Assembly: GCA_964404445.1 (NCBI GenBank)
Contig: CAYOJW010000005.1
Span: 247,131 to 311,130, forward strand
DNA: 64,000 nucleotides
Direction of reading: 5' to 3'
Origin: UBA2336 sp964404445
Lineage (GTDB): Bacteria; Bacteroidota; Bacteroidia; Cytophagales; Cyclobacteriaceae
Below the pieces are notes generated by a model. That model was not told the DNA's origin. It was given only the letters and a program-made list of their open reading frames with translations, and ran no database searches. This document shows, in pieces, positions 41,320-50,880 of the stretch; position 1 is the first letter of the stretch, and every line of letters starts with the position of its first letter. Made by a program: the position numbers and the translations under genes.

Positions 41320-44300
41320 TCTTCTACATATTGCCTGATTGCTTCAGCCCATTTTAAATATCCATGAGCATTCAGGTGAAGTCCATCAATACTGTATTCC
41401 TTATTCAGCTTTCCATTTTCATCACTAAACAATGGAACCAGATCAATATACATCACGCCCTGCTTTTCGCAATAGGCTTTCAACTGTTTATTGATTTCAA
41501 GCATACTTGCGTTAGGACGGGTAAAATGAATTGCATCTTCAACCGGTAGTACAGACTGCATATAGATTTTAGTGCCAGGAGAATCTTCACGGATTTGTTG
41601 AATAATTTTTTGATGATTGCTCACTACATGATCAACAGATTTTCCATAGGCAAGGTCGTTTGTTCCAATCATAACAAAAACCTTCTTCGGTTTTGACTCC
41701 GTAACTTCTTTAAGTCGCTCAAGCACACCATCCGTGTCATCACCGCCAATGCCCCTATTCTTAATGTTCGGATTTCCGCCAAATAACTCAAACCACTCTG
41801 CGCCATCGGTAATGCTGTTCCCAAGAAAAATTATTTCACCGGGCGTGTTTGGTAAACTTTCAAAATGTTCTTTACGATGATAATAGTATGCTTTAACGGC
41901 ACGGTTCCATTCGTTAAGTTCTTCTTTAAAGCGGTCATATTTCATAATGGAATCTATTTCCGCTTTAGTTAATGTATTGCTCATTGAGGGCGGAACAGCT
42001 TCTGGCGATGCCCCCCATTTTTTATTTGGCTTAGGCCCCATCACTAAAACCAATGAACCACCGTTTACCAATTCATCATGATAAAACCAGGGTTTGTTAA
42101 GTGGCTTTCCATTTAACTTAGCCGACTGAATGTAAATATTCTTGTCGGATACATTTTTTGCTTCGATAACGAACTTGCCACCTTTATAATATTTAGGGTC
42201 AAGGTGAATGGTCGTCTTTTCAAATTTTGGCGTTCCGATTTCATAAATGGGTTTCAAAGACGAACCACCATCCATTTCAAATAATCCGATTGCGCTCATC
42301 GCAAACCATGAGCCCATCTGCCCCTGGTCTTCATCACCAAGCCAGCCATTCATGGCAGTGGTTCCATAATATTTATTCATGATTTCATTTGCCCACTTTT
42401 GCGTTAGCCACGGTTTTTGAGAATAATTGAATAGATAGGCAGCTTGCATGTTGGGTTGGTTTCCATGATTGACAGGCAGAACTCCCATTCCATCCAATGA
42501 ATTGGAGCCTAAATGCTCAGAGTTGAAATTATGCTCAGCCGATTCCTCGAAACCTTTCTCCAGACGGTCATTAAATTCATCTAAGCCCACCAGTGAAATC
42601 AATCCACTTAAATCATGCGGAACGAAATAAGTGTATTGCCAGGCATTCCCTTCAACAAACCCTGAACCTAACCAGGCCACATCGCCAAACGGTGAAAAGT
42701 GTGCCCACGAACCGTCCCTGTTTTTTCTTCGCATGTAACCAACAGAAGGGTCAAATACATTTTTATAATTATAGGCACGTTTAGTGTACATCATGTAATC
42801 CTTCTCTTTACCCAATGCTTTAGCCATTTGCGCAACTGTCCAATCGTCATAGGCATAGGCAAGCGTGTTGCTTACCGGGCCGATGTCATCGGGCACATAG
42901 CCAAGCTCTTTGTAATCTTTCAGATGTCGGTTGCCAACATAGCCACCTCCTTCGTGCGGTCTTCCTGGCTCTGTTTGAATCTTTGTAATCGCCTCATACA
43001 TTTTATTTACATCGTAATTACGAATGCCTTTATGGTAGGCATTAGTCAGTAACGAAATTTCATGCGAAGCCACCATGATACCCGAATATTCGATACCTGT
43101 TGGCCCACGTGGCAACCATCCTCCCCGATCGTAAATTTCAAGCATACTGTTCACCCAGTTGTTAGCGATTTCGGGGGTAGCCAATGACCAAAGCTGGTTC
43201 AGGTTCCAGAACGTAATCCAGAATCCGTCAGAACCATATACAGGAAGGCCGCTATGCATGGTTTGCTCCTTCTCATACATATCCATGTACTTACCGTTTA
43301 CATCACTCCACGTGGTGCGACCGGAGTATGCCCGATACATATTTGAATAAAATTTCATTTTAAGTTCTTCATCCTTCGATTGCACATCAATGGTTGAAAG
43401 AATTTTATTCCACTCGTCTTTACTGTCAACAACAACTTTATCAAAATCCCAGTTATACGGATTCAATTCCGTTTCAAGATTTAAACGCGCTTGTTCCACG
43501 CTAACTAATGATATTCCGGTCTGAACCATAATTTGTTCTCCGGCTTTTGTTTTGAAATTCAGGAAAGCGCCCACATCCCGATGTTCAAAGCCACCTGTTA
43601 TAAATTCCGTATTTCGTGTAATGTCTTCCTGCACCCAGCCATTCATCGAATCAAATGGTTTACTGAAACGCATTACGAAATGAAGGATATACTCATTATA
43701 GTTTGCCTTGCGCAAGGATTGCTGATACACAAATCCCTCAATTTCTGTATTGCTTACTTTTTTTATCTGCGACCATGAGATTTCATAGCCATACTCTGTT
43801 GGTGTAAGCAAGTCAACTAAAATGCGTGCTGAATCGCTTTGCGGAAAGGTATAGCGATGAAAGCCTGTTCGCGTTGTTGTGGTCAACTCGGCCTTGATGT
43901 TGTAATCATCCAACATCACGGAATAATACCCGGCCTCTCCTTTTTCTGTTTCATGACGAAACCGCGACCTGTAACCGCTGTCGGGGTCGCGTTCTGTTCC
44001 GGGTTGTGTCTTCAACTCACCCGTTGTGGGCATCACTAACAATCCTCCCATCGTCCAGGAATGAACGTGACTAAAGCCTGCAATATTTTCAATCGTATAT
44101 TCATAGCCTGCCTTCCAACCTTGCTCCTGGTTATCCGGGCTAAGTTTTACCATTCCAAACGGACGTGTGGGACCGGGAAATTGCTCCCAACGCGAATTGT
44201 GTGTACCAATCATCGTATTCACATAATCAACAGGACGCTTTTGCGCGATTGACGGAAGCGCAACGACAATGAGTAAGAGTAAGTAAACTAATTTCTTCAT
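41316..44300 (-). CDS. GH92 alpha-mannosidase fused to an SGNH hydrolase
   Basis: Exported two-enzyme protein of 994 residues (signal peptide LLLLIVVALPSIAQ). The first about 780 residues are GH92, a calcium-dependent exo-alpha-mannosidase family, with DYVNTMIGTHNSRW, PGPTRPFGMVKLSPD and the GDEDQGQMGSWFAMSAIG signature near residue 650. The last 180 residues are an SGNH esterase: FLGNSITDG (S829), GIGGDD, IGTND (N881) and DGLHLN (D972, H975). The design suggests removal of acyl groups and mannosyl residues from the same glycan. Start chosen at 44300, which fits the signal peptide and lies 19 bp after the upstream stop. Confidence 0.9.
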   Translation of the reverse strand: MKKLVYLLLLIVVALPSIAQKRPVDYVNTMIGTHNSRWEQFPGPTRPFGMVKLSPDNQEQGWKAGYEYTIENIAGFSHVHSWTMGGLLVMPTTGELKTQPGTERDPDSGYRSRFRHETEKGEAGYYSVMLDDYNIKAELTTTTRTGFHRYTFPQSDSARILVDLLTPTEYGYEISWSQIKKVSNTEIEGFVYQQSLRKANYNEYILHFVMRFSKPFDSMNGWVQEDITRNTEFITGGFEHRDVGAFLNFKTKAGEQIMVQTGISLVSVEQARLNLETELNPYNWDFDKVVVDSKDEWNKILSTIDVQSKDEELKMKFYSNMYRAYSGRTTWSDVNGKYMDMYEKEQTMHSGLPVYGSDGFWITFWNLNQLWSLATPEIANNWVNSMLEIYDRGGWLPRGPTGIEYSGIMVASHEISLLTNAYHKGIRNYDVNKMYEAITKIQTEPGRPHEGGGYVGNRHLKDYKELGYVPDDIGPVSNTLAYAYDDWTVAQMAKALGKEKDYMMYTKRAYNYKNVFDPSVGYMRRKNRDGSWAHFSPFGDVAWLGSGFVEGNAWQYTYFVPHDLSGLISLVGLDEFNDRLEKGFEESAEHNFNSEHLGSNSLDGMGVLPVNHGNQPNMQAAYLFNYSQKPWLTQKWANEIMNKYYGTTAMNGWLGDEDQGQMGSWFAMSAIGLFEMDGGSSLKPIYEIGTPKFEKTTIHLDPKYYKGGKFVIEAKNVSDKNIYIQSAKLNGKPLNKPWFYHDELVNGGSLVLVMGPKPNKKWGASPEAVPPSMSNTLTKAEIDSIMKYDRFKEELNEWNRAVKAYYYHRKEHFESLPNTPGEIIFLGNSITDGAEWFELFGGNPNIKNRGIGGDDTDGVLERLKEVTESKPKKVFVMIGTNDLAYGKSVDHVVSNHQKIIQQIREDSPGTKIYMQSVLPVEDAIHFTRPNASMLEINKQLKAYCEKQGVMYIDLVPLFSDENGKLNKEYSIDGLHLNAHGYLKWAEAIRQYVEE

Positions 44301-44319
44301 AATGCTTTCAGTTGATTGT

Positions 44320-46647
44320 CTAATGAGCTTCTTCAACCATCTTCACTTCATCTCCGGTTGAATCCAGTGTATAATATTTTCCTTTGTACTTAACGTGATA
44401 AAGTTTTCCGTTGAACGTCCAGTCTTTGTTTGGTTTGAGTGCCGTTCCATCTACCGATGGATAAAAACCAAAAAATCCTTTCAACATCACTTGCGACATC
44501 GCGATACCTGAAGATGACTCACGGTTATGCCAACCGCGTTTAGCTATCCGCACTTTTGCATCCTTCTCCCATTTTCTTTCGCCCCACAACTCATGCGCTT
44601 GCGCCCAGATTCCCTCATTGGTAACCGGTTCAATAGCATGATAAAAGTCAAGCGCCTTTTGCGGATAGCCAAGCTGTACAAGTGCATCCATAGTTCCGGC
44701 AGGCCAGCCATCAAACGCACCGAGGGGGCCATGATCTGGCCTATCGGAATTTTTTGCAGCCACATCGTTGATTGATTGAGCGCGCATCCAGTTATCGGTA
44801 ATTAACTCACGGTAAGCAAACGACATCATCTCATCTTTAATATGAGTCGGAATATCGTTTGGTAAATATCTGCCCATGAACATGAAGTCAAGGCAATGCC
44901 GAACTTCAATCTTTCTGCCATCCGGGTATAAACTGTTCCACACCCCGTTACCCGCATAGAGTTTTAACAAACGCTCTATCATCTCATCTGCTTCAGTATG
45001 GAGTTCATTTGCTCTTAATGTGTTTCCGGTTTGTTCATAGAATAAGGCCGTTTCGCGCATCATCCAGATGTAACCTGCATTGAACGATGGTACAATATGT
45101 TTATACGTTGGAACACACTCCAATAAATTCCATTCATCATCACCAAAATCAGCCAGCTTATACATATCATCCATATTTTTCGATTCATCGTAAATCGAAA
45201 TTCGTTTCCAGTTTAACGCGTATTGTTCAAGGTGTTCAAGAACAGTTTTTCCCTGGATGTTCTCCTTCAAAAATTCGGTATCGCCCGATATGGTCAGGTA
45301 TGCACGCATCATCTGAAATAACGCCCAATAGTTTGCAGAGTAACCGTTACCAACACCACCTCCGTTATAATTGTCCTGCCCGAAATGTTTGCTTGGGTCA
45401 ATTCCAATCCACGCGGTCAAATGGTCTTTCATCATATCAGGGTCAACTACTGCCCATAATGTTGCCCATTCGGTGATGTCCCAAAAGAAAGTAATGCTTG
45501 CCCCCCATCGTGGGCCACCGGTGAGAAAAACTTTATCATGCTGCGGCAGATTCGTGTTCATCAGATACAACATGGTAAGCGGCCCGGTGTAATACACTTT
45601 GTTCGCTACTGGGTCATTGGATTCAAGAACAGGGAAAGTACCGGAAAGCGTTTTATTGTTGGGTTTGAATATATCTTCCCATATCAAATCCCAGGTTGAC
45701 TGAACACCATTCCATACCGACTCAAAATTTTGTTTAGTCAATGGAAGGGTTTGTTTTACGGATTTTGATTCATCACCCCAGGCCATCGCAAAATGAATAA
45801 TTTTAGTTTCGCCTGAATTCAGTTCAACATTCCATAGAGATGTAGCCCCTGATTGCCGAAGTGACTGCGAATCTGAGGTCGTGATGATGGAGTATCCTGT
45901 CGTTGTTTCTGTTTCCTTATCGTTGATAAACACAATTCCTTCATCTGATTGTGTAGTGTATTTCTTACAATCCAGGATTTCATCATCAGATGGCCAGGAA
46001 ACTTTTTTCATCGTTTTTGTCGGGCGGCCATTGATTAATTCTTCGACTTCCTTGTCAACATTATTTTTTCCCGCCCCGATGTAATCACGCATATTCTCAA
46101 TAACATCATCGCGTGTGGTAGTTGACCCCGTTAACGTTGGATACGGATACCACCATTGCCATTCGGGCTCCGGGTACTTACTGATAAAACCAATATGGTC
46201 TATCGATATATTGTATGATTGCCTTTGCTGAGTAGTATTCTTGAGTTCTATTTCCCATAGAATGAGGTTCTCATTCGGAACCATCCGTGTGGCGCTGTTA
46301 ATTTCAAAATTATCGGATACCGATTTCCGTAATGCCTGATACGGCTGCCAGCGATAATGCGTAACCAATGGCGTTTGACCGTTCACTTTCATAACTCCGG
46401 TATGATACCCACCCGAATACGGAGCCGAAGCAAACCAACTTAACGAGGTCATGTCTTTATTAACGAGAGCCTGCGCACGAAAATTCCGAATAGAGGGCTC
46501 CATATCAACGGTATCAACCGAAACCCATTGTCCTGAAAGTGTTTCTAATGAAGGGATGTTAGCTTCAGGATTTGGGATTGCTGATTGCCTGGTTTCGCAG
46601 GCGATCAACGTTAAACTGCAAATACCTATAATGAAATATTTTTTCAT
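44320..46647 (-). CDS. exported (alpha/alpha)6-barrel glycosidase, family uncertain
   Basis: Lipoprotein of 775 residues (lipobox LIAC16). An N-terminal beta-sandwich domain (about 30-300) is followed by an (alpha/alpha)6 six-hairpin barrel with aromatic-rich motifs GGPRWGASITFFWDITEWATLW, DFGDDEWNLLECVPTY, HGPLGAFDGWPAGT and EGIWAQAHELWGERKW. Acidic residues in these motifs are candidates for catalysis. This architecture is shared by several glycoside hydrolase families, and I cannot choose between them. Position next to GH92 indicates the same glycan target. Confidence 0.72.
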   Translation of the reverse strand: MKKYFIIGICSLTLIACETRQSAIPNPEANIPSLETLSGQWVSVDTVDMEPSIRNFRAQALVNKDMTSLSWFASAPYSGGYHTGVMKVNGQTPLVTHYRWQPYQALRKSVSDNFEINSATRMVPNENLILWEIELKNTTQQRQSYNISIDHIGFISKYPEPEWQWWYPYPTLTGSTTTRDDVIENMRDYIGAGKNNVDKEVEELINGRPTKTMKKVSWPSDDEILDCKKYTTQSDEGIVFINDKETETTTGYSIITTSDSQSLRQSGATSLWNVELNSGETKIIHFAMAWGDESKSVKQTLPLTKQNFESVWNGVQSTWDLIWEDIFKPNNKTLSGTFPVLESNDPVANKVYYTGPLTMLYLMNTNLPQHDKVFLTGGPRWGASITFFWDITEWATLWAVVDPDMMKDHLTAWIGIDPSKHFGQDNYNGGGVGNGYSANYWALFQMMRAYLTISGDTEFLKENIQGKTVLEHLEQYALNWKRISIYDESKNMDDMYKLADFGDDEWNLLECVPTYKHIVPSFNAGYIWMMRETALFYEQTGNTLRANELHTEADEMIERLLKLYAGNGVWNSLYPDGRKIEVRHCLDFMFMGRYLPNDIPTHIKDEMMSFAYRELITDNWMRAQSINDVAAKNSDRPDHGPLGAFDGWPAGTMDALVQLGYPQKALDFYHAIEPVTNEGIWAQAHELWGERKWEKDAKVRIAKRGWHNRESSSGIAMSQVMLKGFFGFYPSVDGTALKPNKDWTFNGKLYHVKYKGKYYTLDSTGDEVKMVEEAH

Positions 46648-46656
46648 GCTTTTTAA

Positions 46657-47751
46657 TTAAGCGAGTTTTTGAACTGCGAAAGCATAAGCACCCAATGAGG
46701 TTGCAAGGCTTCCATCTATTTTCGATAAAGCAATACCGGTACGTTGCAGGGCATCGTATTGAATGGTTTTAGTTGTATGGGGAATGGATACTGTTTTTAC
46801 CTCTCCTTTTATAAACTGGTCGAACGCCTCAGAATCTTCAAGGTTAAAAACCTTACAGGAAAGTCGGCTTATCTCCTCTCCTTTAGAATTCCGGAGCGGT
46901 CGGTTTACTTCTTCAAACATAGTTGGTGAGAATAAATCCCAACTGGCCGACAGCCCTCCGCCTATCACAACAATGCCATCAATCAGCGAAAGCACATTAG
47001 CAATAGACGACCCTAAAGCTTTGCCATACTGCCCGAAAGCATATTTAGCTGCACCGCTATCACCATCTTTTAACCCTTTAGCGATCTCGTAAATATCTTT
47101 AGGCATTAGCTTGGCGCTCGAATTACTTTGTTCGGCATAAACGCGTTGAATGGCACGTGTACTTACACTTTCTTCGGCATTCCAGTTTTGATTACCAGCA
47201 TTAAGTGTACTATGAATTTCAGCACCACATGAATTATCACCATTTAACATTTGCCCTTCGATAACAATGCCGCACCCGAAGCCTGTACCCAAGGTTATCC
47301 CGATCAGGTTATGAAATTGTTTTTTGCTCCCGGATTCAGCAAGTCGATCGTTTAATTCCGTTAAGTAACCACCTTGTGCTACACCCAATGCGAACAGGTT
47401 GCCATCGTTATTAATAAATACGGGAACATTAAAATGCTCCCGTAACATAGAGCCTAAGGCAACACCTCCGTTAAAAGCCTTAAAGTTTGGCAGGTTTTCA
47501 ATTATACCAAGTTTGTAATTGGCAGGCCCCGGAAACGCAAAACTAATAGCACTGAAATCTCCTGTTTGGTTAGCTAATTGTTCAAACCCTGAAACAATTG
47601 AACGTAAGCATAAATCCAAATCATCTGAAGGTGAGGGTAAGCTAATTGAATTGCCTACTCCTCTAAAATCGTTTATAGCCTGAAATACAAAGTTAGTTCC
47701 TCCGGCATCGAGTGTAAGAATGGTACGAACATTTGCCTGTTGTGTAACCAT
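46657..47751 (-). CDS. ROK-family sugar kinase-like protein
   Basis: Cytosolic ROK protein of 364 residues. The ATP-binding start TILTLDAGGTNFVFQAI and the GITLGTGFGCGIVIEGQML strand are clear. The usual ROK zinc motif (CxCGxxGCxE) is absent: the region reads GAEIHSTLNAGNQNWNAEE. No N-terminal HTH is present, so a kinase rather than a repressor is more likely. In the operon with a phosphomannose-isomerase-like protein, mannose or a related hexose is the inferred substrate. It sits 6 bp after the sugar porter gene. Confidence 0.82.
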   Translation of the reverse strand: MVTQQANVRTILTLDAGGTNFVFQAINDFRGVGNSISLPSPSDDLDLCLRSIVSGFEQLANQTGDFSAISFAFPGPANYKLGIIENLPNFKAFNGGVALGSMLREHFNVPVFINNDGNLFALGVAQGGYLTELNDRLAESGSKKQFHNLIGITLGTGFGCGIVIEGQMLNGDNSCGAEIHSTLNAGNQNWNAEESVSTRAIQRVYAEQSNSSAKLMPKDIYEIAKGLKDGDSGAAKYAFGQYGKALGSSIANVLSLIDGIVVIGGGLSASWDLFSPTMFEEVNRPLRNSKGEEISRLSCKVFNLEDSEAFDQFIKGEVKTVSIPHTTKTIQYDALQRTGIALSKIDGSLATSLGAYAFAVQKLA

Positions 47752-47757
47752 TACGCA

Positions 47758-49125
47758 TCACTTTTGTGCTTGGTCAGCCCAATAACGTTCGATTTCCTCC
47801 AACGATTTTCCTTTTGTTTCCGGGATCAACTTGTAGGTGAAGATTAACAGGAAGAGTGCATTCGCAGCAAAAATCCAAAACGTTACAGCACCTCCCACTC
47901 CATTAAGTAAGATCGGTGTTAGTTGTGTAATAAGCACCACGCCAATCCAAAGGGTAAGCGTTGCAAACGACATGGCAATACCCCTTGTTTTGGTCGGGAA
48001 TATTTCTGAGATAATTACCCATGGAATAGGTCCCAACGAACAGGCAAAACTTGCTATGAAACCCAAAATAAAAAGTAGCAACAACGGCCCGGAGCTCAAC
48101 TCGAAAAAGAACACGGTACCTACACCAAACAGGCAAATAAGCATACCCGTAACACCCCATAGCAGTAACTTTCTCCGACCTAAGCGATCGATGTATTTAA
48201 TGGCTACAAACGTAAAGAGTGTATTGGTTACCCCGATTATCACCGTTTGTAACAAGGCCGAATCTGTACCAAAGCCTACACTTTTAAAAATTTCGGGCGC
48301 ATAATAGATGATTGCGTTAATACCTGTTATCTGAGAAAACAAGGCCAAGAACACACCGATAATCATGGCTGTACGCAAGCCGGGAGCAAACAACTCACGA
48401 ATGGTTCCGTGTTCTTCATTCAATGTCTTTTTAATATCGGCCATTACCACATCGGCTTGCTCGCTTCCGTTCACTTTTTTCAATACTTTCATGGCATCAT
48501 CATCCTGATTCTGACTGGCTAACCAACGCGGACTTTCAGGCACTAAAAACAATGCTACAAGAAATAATGCAGCCGGAATAACACCTGAACCTAACATATA
48601 ACGCCAGCCCATGTCGATGTTCCACTGCTCTGTTCCTGAACCCGCGATAAGCAGGTTTACAAAATAAATAAGGTTAATACCGATAACGATAGCCAACTGG
48701 TACAGTGTAACCAGCATACCCCGCTTATCGGCCGGAGCAATTTCGGATATATACAATGGCGATAACATGGAGGCCGCCCCAATACCGACTCCACCGATAA
48801 TACGTGCCATAACAAATTGATGAAGGTTAGCCGGAACTGCCGACCCAATGGCTGATATAGCAAACAATATAGCGGTTACGATGAGTATTTTCTTTCTTCC
48901 AAACTTATCGCTCATGTAACCGGCACCCATAGCGCCAATTACACACCCCCAGATGGCGCTCGAAGCCGCCCAGCCTGTCATGGCCGGTGTTAGTTGAAAT
49001 TTTGTTTCCAAAAAACCGATTGCTCCGGCAATAACGGCTGTATCGTAACCAAATAGTAACCCTCCAAATGCGGCTATTGCCGAAGTGAAGTAAACAAAGC
49101 GCATGTTTGTGTTTTGTGTAGCCAT
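47758..49125 (-). CDS. sugar porter (MFS, XylE-like)
   Basis: Twelve-helix sugar:proton symporter of 455 residues. All sugar-porter signatures are seen: GGLLFGYDTAVIAG, DKFGRKK in loop 2-3, PESPRWL after helix 6, DRLGRRKLL in loop 8-9 and PETKGKSLEEIE after helix 12. It should import the monosaccharide released by the periplasmic glycosidases. Three bp follow the phosphomannose-isomerase-like gene upstream, and the ROK gene lies 6 bp downstream. Confidence 0.93.
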   Translation of the reverse strand: MATQNTNMRFVYFTSAIAAFGGLLFGYDTAVIAGAIGFLETKFQLTPAMTGWAASSAIWGCVIGAMGAGYMSDKFGRKKILIVTAILFAISAIGSAVPANLHQFVMARIIGGVGIGAASMLSPLYISEIAPADKRGMLVTLYQLAIVIGINLIYFVNLLIAGSGTEQWNIDMGWRYMLGSGVIPAALFLVALFLVPESPRWLASQNQDDDAMKVLKKVNGSEQADVVMADIKKTLNEEHGTIRELFAPGLRTAMIIGVFLALFSQITGINAIIYYAPEIFKSVGFGTDSALLQTVIIGVTNTLFTFVAIKYIDRLGRRKLLLWGVTGMLICLFGVGTVFFFELSSGPLLLLFILGFIASFACSLGPIPWVIISEIFPTKTRGIAMSFATLTLWIGVVLITQLTPILLNGVGGAVTFWIFAANALFLLIFTYKLIPETKGKSLEEIERYWADQAQK

Positions 49126-49128
49126 ATC

Positions 49129-50865
49129 CTAATATCTTACTGATGCTTTAATCACTGCTATTTCTTTTCCTTCACTTAATCCCGTTGGGCGAATCGTGTA
49201 CTGTTTTATGTTGGCTGGTACAATAAAAGTTTCTGCATAATTAACAACAAACGGGGCGAACAACTTTTCAGGGCTTTCCACTACTGCCTGATCCCCTTCT
49301 ACCACCATCAATACATTTACGCCATTGTTTGTTTGATGTGTAACACTGCCCGATTGCCAGTATCGTCTGGTTTCGATGAATTGCGATGTATGCAGCCCTG
49401 TTCGTTCTTCCCGCCAATCGTTTCCTTCGGCTAACGTTTCAAATTTATTGATCAGGTTTTCCTGAGTCCATGCAGGCTGGCGATCCCACTGTATTACTTT
49501 TTCACCGTGAGCGATATTGATAGGACGCGGCTTTCCATCTAACCCCAGGCGACCCCAGTCCCAAAGTTTAAAGGTAAATATGTAAGGTGTCGCGCTGATT
49601 TCTAATACCATGCACCCTTCTGCCGAACAGTGCACCGTACCGGCAGGAATTAAAAAATGATCGTGTTTTTTGGCCGGCCACAACTGCACATACTTATCGA
49701 CATCAAACATCATATTGCCTGTTTGTGCATTTTTAAGATCGGCAATCATGGCTTTGCCATCTACATTTTCTTTTAGCCCGAGATATACGGTAGCAGAGTC
49801 TGTTGCATCCAACATATAATAACTCTCATCCTGCGTATAGGCCATGCCAAATTCATTCTTTATATATTCTTTTAGCGGGTGTACCTGCAAACTCAGTTTA
49901 CCTCCTTCTACTGTATCGAGGAAATCGAAACGTATCGGAAATTCGTCACCAAATATCCTTTGAATGTTTTCACCCAATAGTTCTTTCGGTTTAAAGAATA
50001 CCAAATTAACAGATGGTGTTTCGAATACCGTTCCATTAAAATCAAATAAAAGACTGTTCTCTTCCGGTACACAGTTAAAACACCAAGCATAATTTGAAAC
50101 TGTTGGATCTAAGTCGAATTTTTCTTTCATCCATTGGCCACCCCATGGCCCCGGATCAAAAAACGGCACAACACTAAACGGCTGTTTTACGGCTTGTGCC
50201 AGGCCAGACTCAAACATGGTACGGGTAATCAGCTTTGGTGTAGTACGGTTATTCGTATCCAACACAAAGTCGCACTTGGGCAAAACTGACTTCTTAAATA
50301 CATCACAAACACGCCAGTCGAGAAAATAACCTCGTTTGTACTGTGTTTCAAACGGATCGTTATAGTTCAACAAGCCAACGTTTGCAACTTCATGCTTGCG
50401 CATGCGCAGTTGGATTTCCCAACGTGCCATGTCGGCATAGATCACGAGATCAGCCTTTTCTACCAATAAGTATGCTCCCGTTCCGACCACGAATGTTAGC
50501 GTTGAAGCCCGGGTTATCGCTGTCCGGGTTTGCTTTACACGCTCAGCATTAAAAAAATCAGCCAGTGAAAGGTGCGTTATGAACCCAAAAATACGGTCAT
50601 CGGTTACGCTGGAGTGTGTCAATTCCCGGATTTCGTTTTCGGTTTTTAATGCTGTTGCAGCTTCGACAAGCTCTGCCTGCGAAAAATTACTTTTAAGGAA
50701 CTTAATAATATCACCAACAAAAACACCTTGGTAACATTCAATCACAATTGTTTTTACTGACTGGTTTTGTATTGCCTGTTCTAACGTTTTTTCAATTGCT
50801 GACCATCCTGTCTGACATAGCGCAGGTGTATTTACCTTTACAGCAGGGAACTTATTAAACGACAT
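49129..50865 (-). CDS. class I phosphomannose isomerase-like protein with N-terminal extra domain
   Basis: Cytosolic protein of 578 residues. The C-terminal half (about 250-578) is a cupin of the type I phosphomannose isomerase kind, with LSLQVHP (zinc ligands Q and H), QDESYYML, and IPAGTVHCSAEGCMVLEIS. The N-terminal 220 residues resemble a degenerate nucleoside-kinase-like fold: VKTIVIECYQGVFVGDII, EKADLVIYADMARWEIQLRMRKHE, then RGYFLDWRVCD. No intact P-loop is visible there. The fusion may couple sugar-phosphate binding and isomerisation; the function of the first domain is unknown. 15 bp after susD. Confidence 0.8.
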   Translation of the reverse strand: MSFNKFPAVKVNTPALCQTGWSAIEKTLEQAIQNQSVKTIVIECYQGVFVGDIIKFLKSNFSQAELVEAATALKTENEIRELTHSSVTDDRIFGFITHLSLADFFNAERVKQTRTAITRASTLTFVVGTGAYLLVEKADLVIYADMARWEIQLRMRKHEVANVGLLNYNDPFETQYKRGYFLDWRVCDVFKKSVLPKCDFVLDTNNRTTPKLITRTMFESGLAQAVKQPFSVVPFFDPGPWGGQWMKEKFDLDPTVSNYAWCFNCVPEENSLLFDFNGTVFETPSVNLVFFKPKELLGENIQRIFGDEFPIRFDFLDTVEGGKLSLQVHPLKEYIKNEFGMAYTQDESYYMLDATDSATVYLGLKENVDGKAMIADLKNAQTGNMMFDVDKYVQLWPAKKHDHFLIPAGTVHCSAEGCMVLEISATPYIFTFKLWDWGRLGLDGKPRPINIAHGEKVIQWDRQPAWTQENLINKFETLAEGNDWREERTGLHTSQFIETRRYWQSGSVTHQTNNGVNVLMVVEGDQAVVESPEKLFAPFVVNYAETFIVPANIKQYTIRPTGLSEGKEIAVIKASVRY

Positions 50866-50880
50866 TTCAGATTTATTAAT

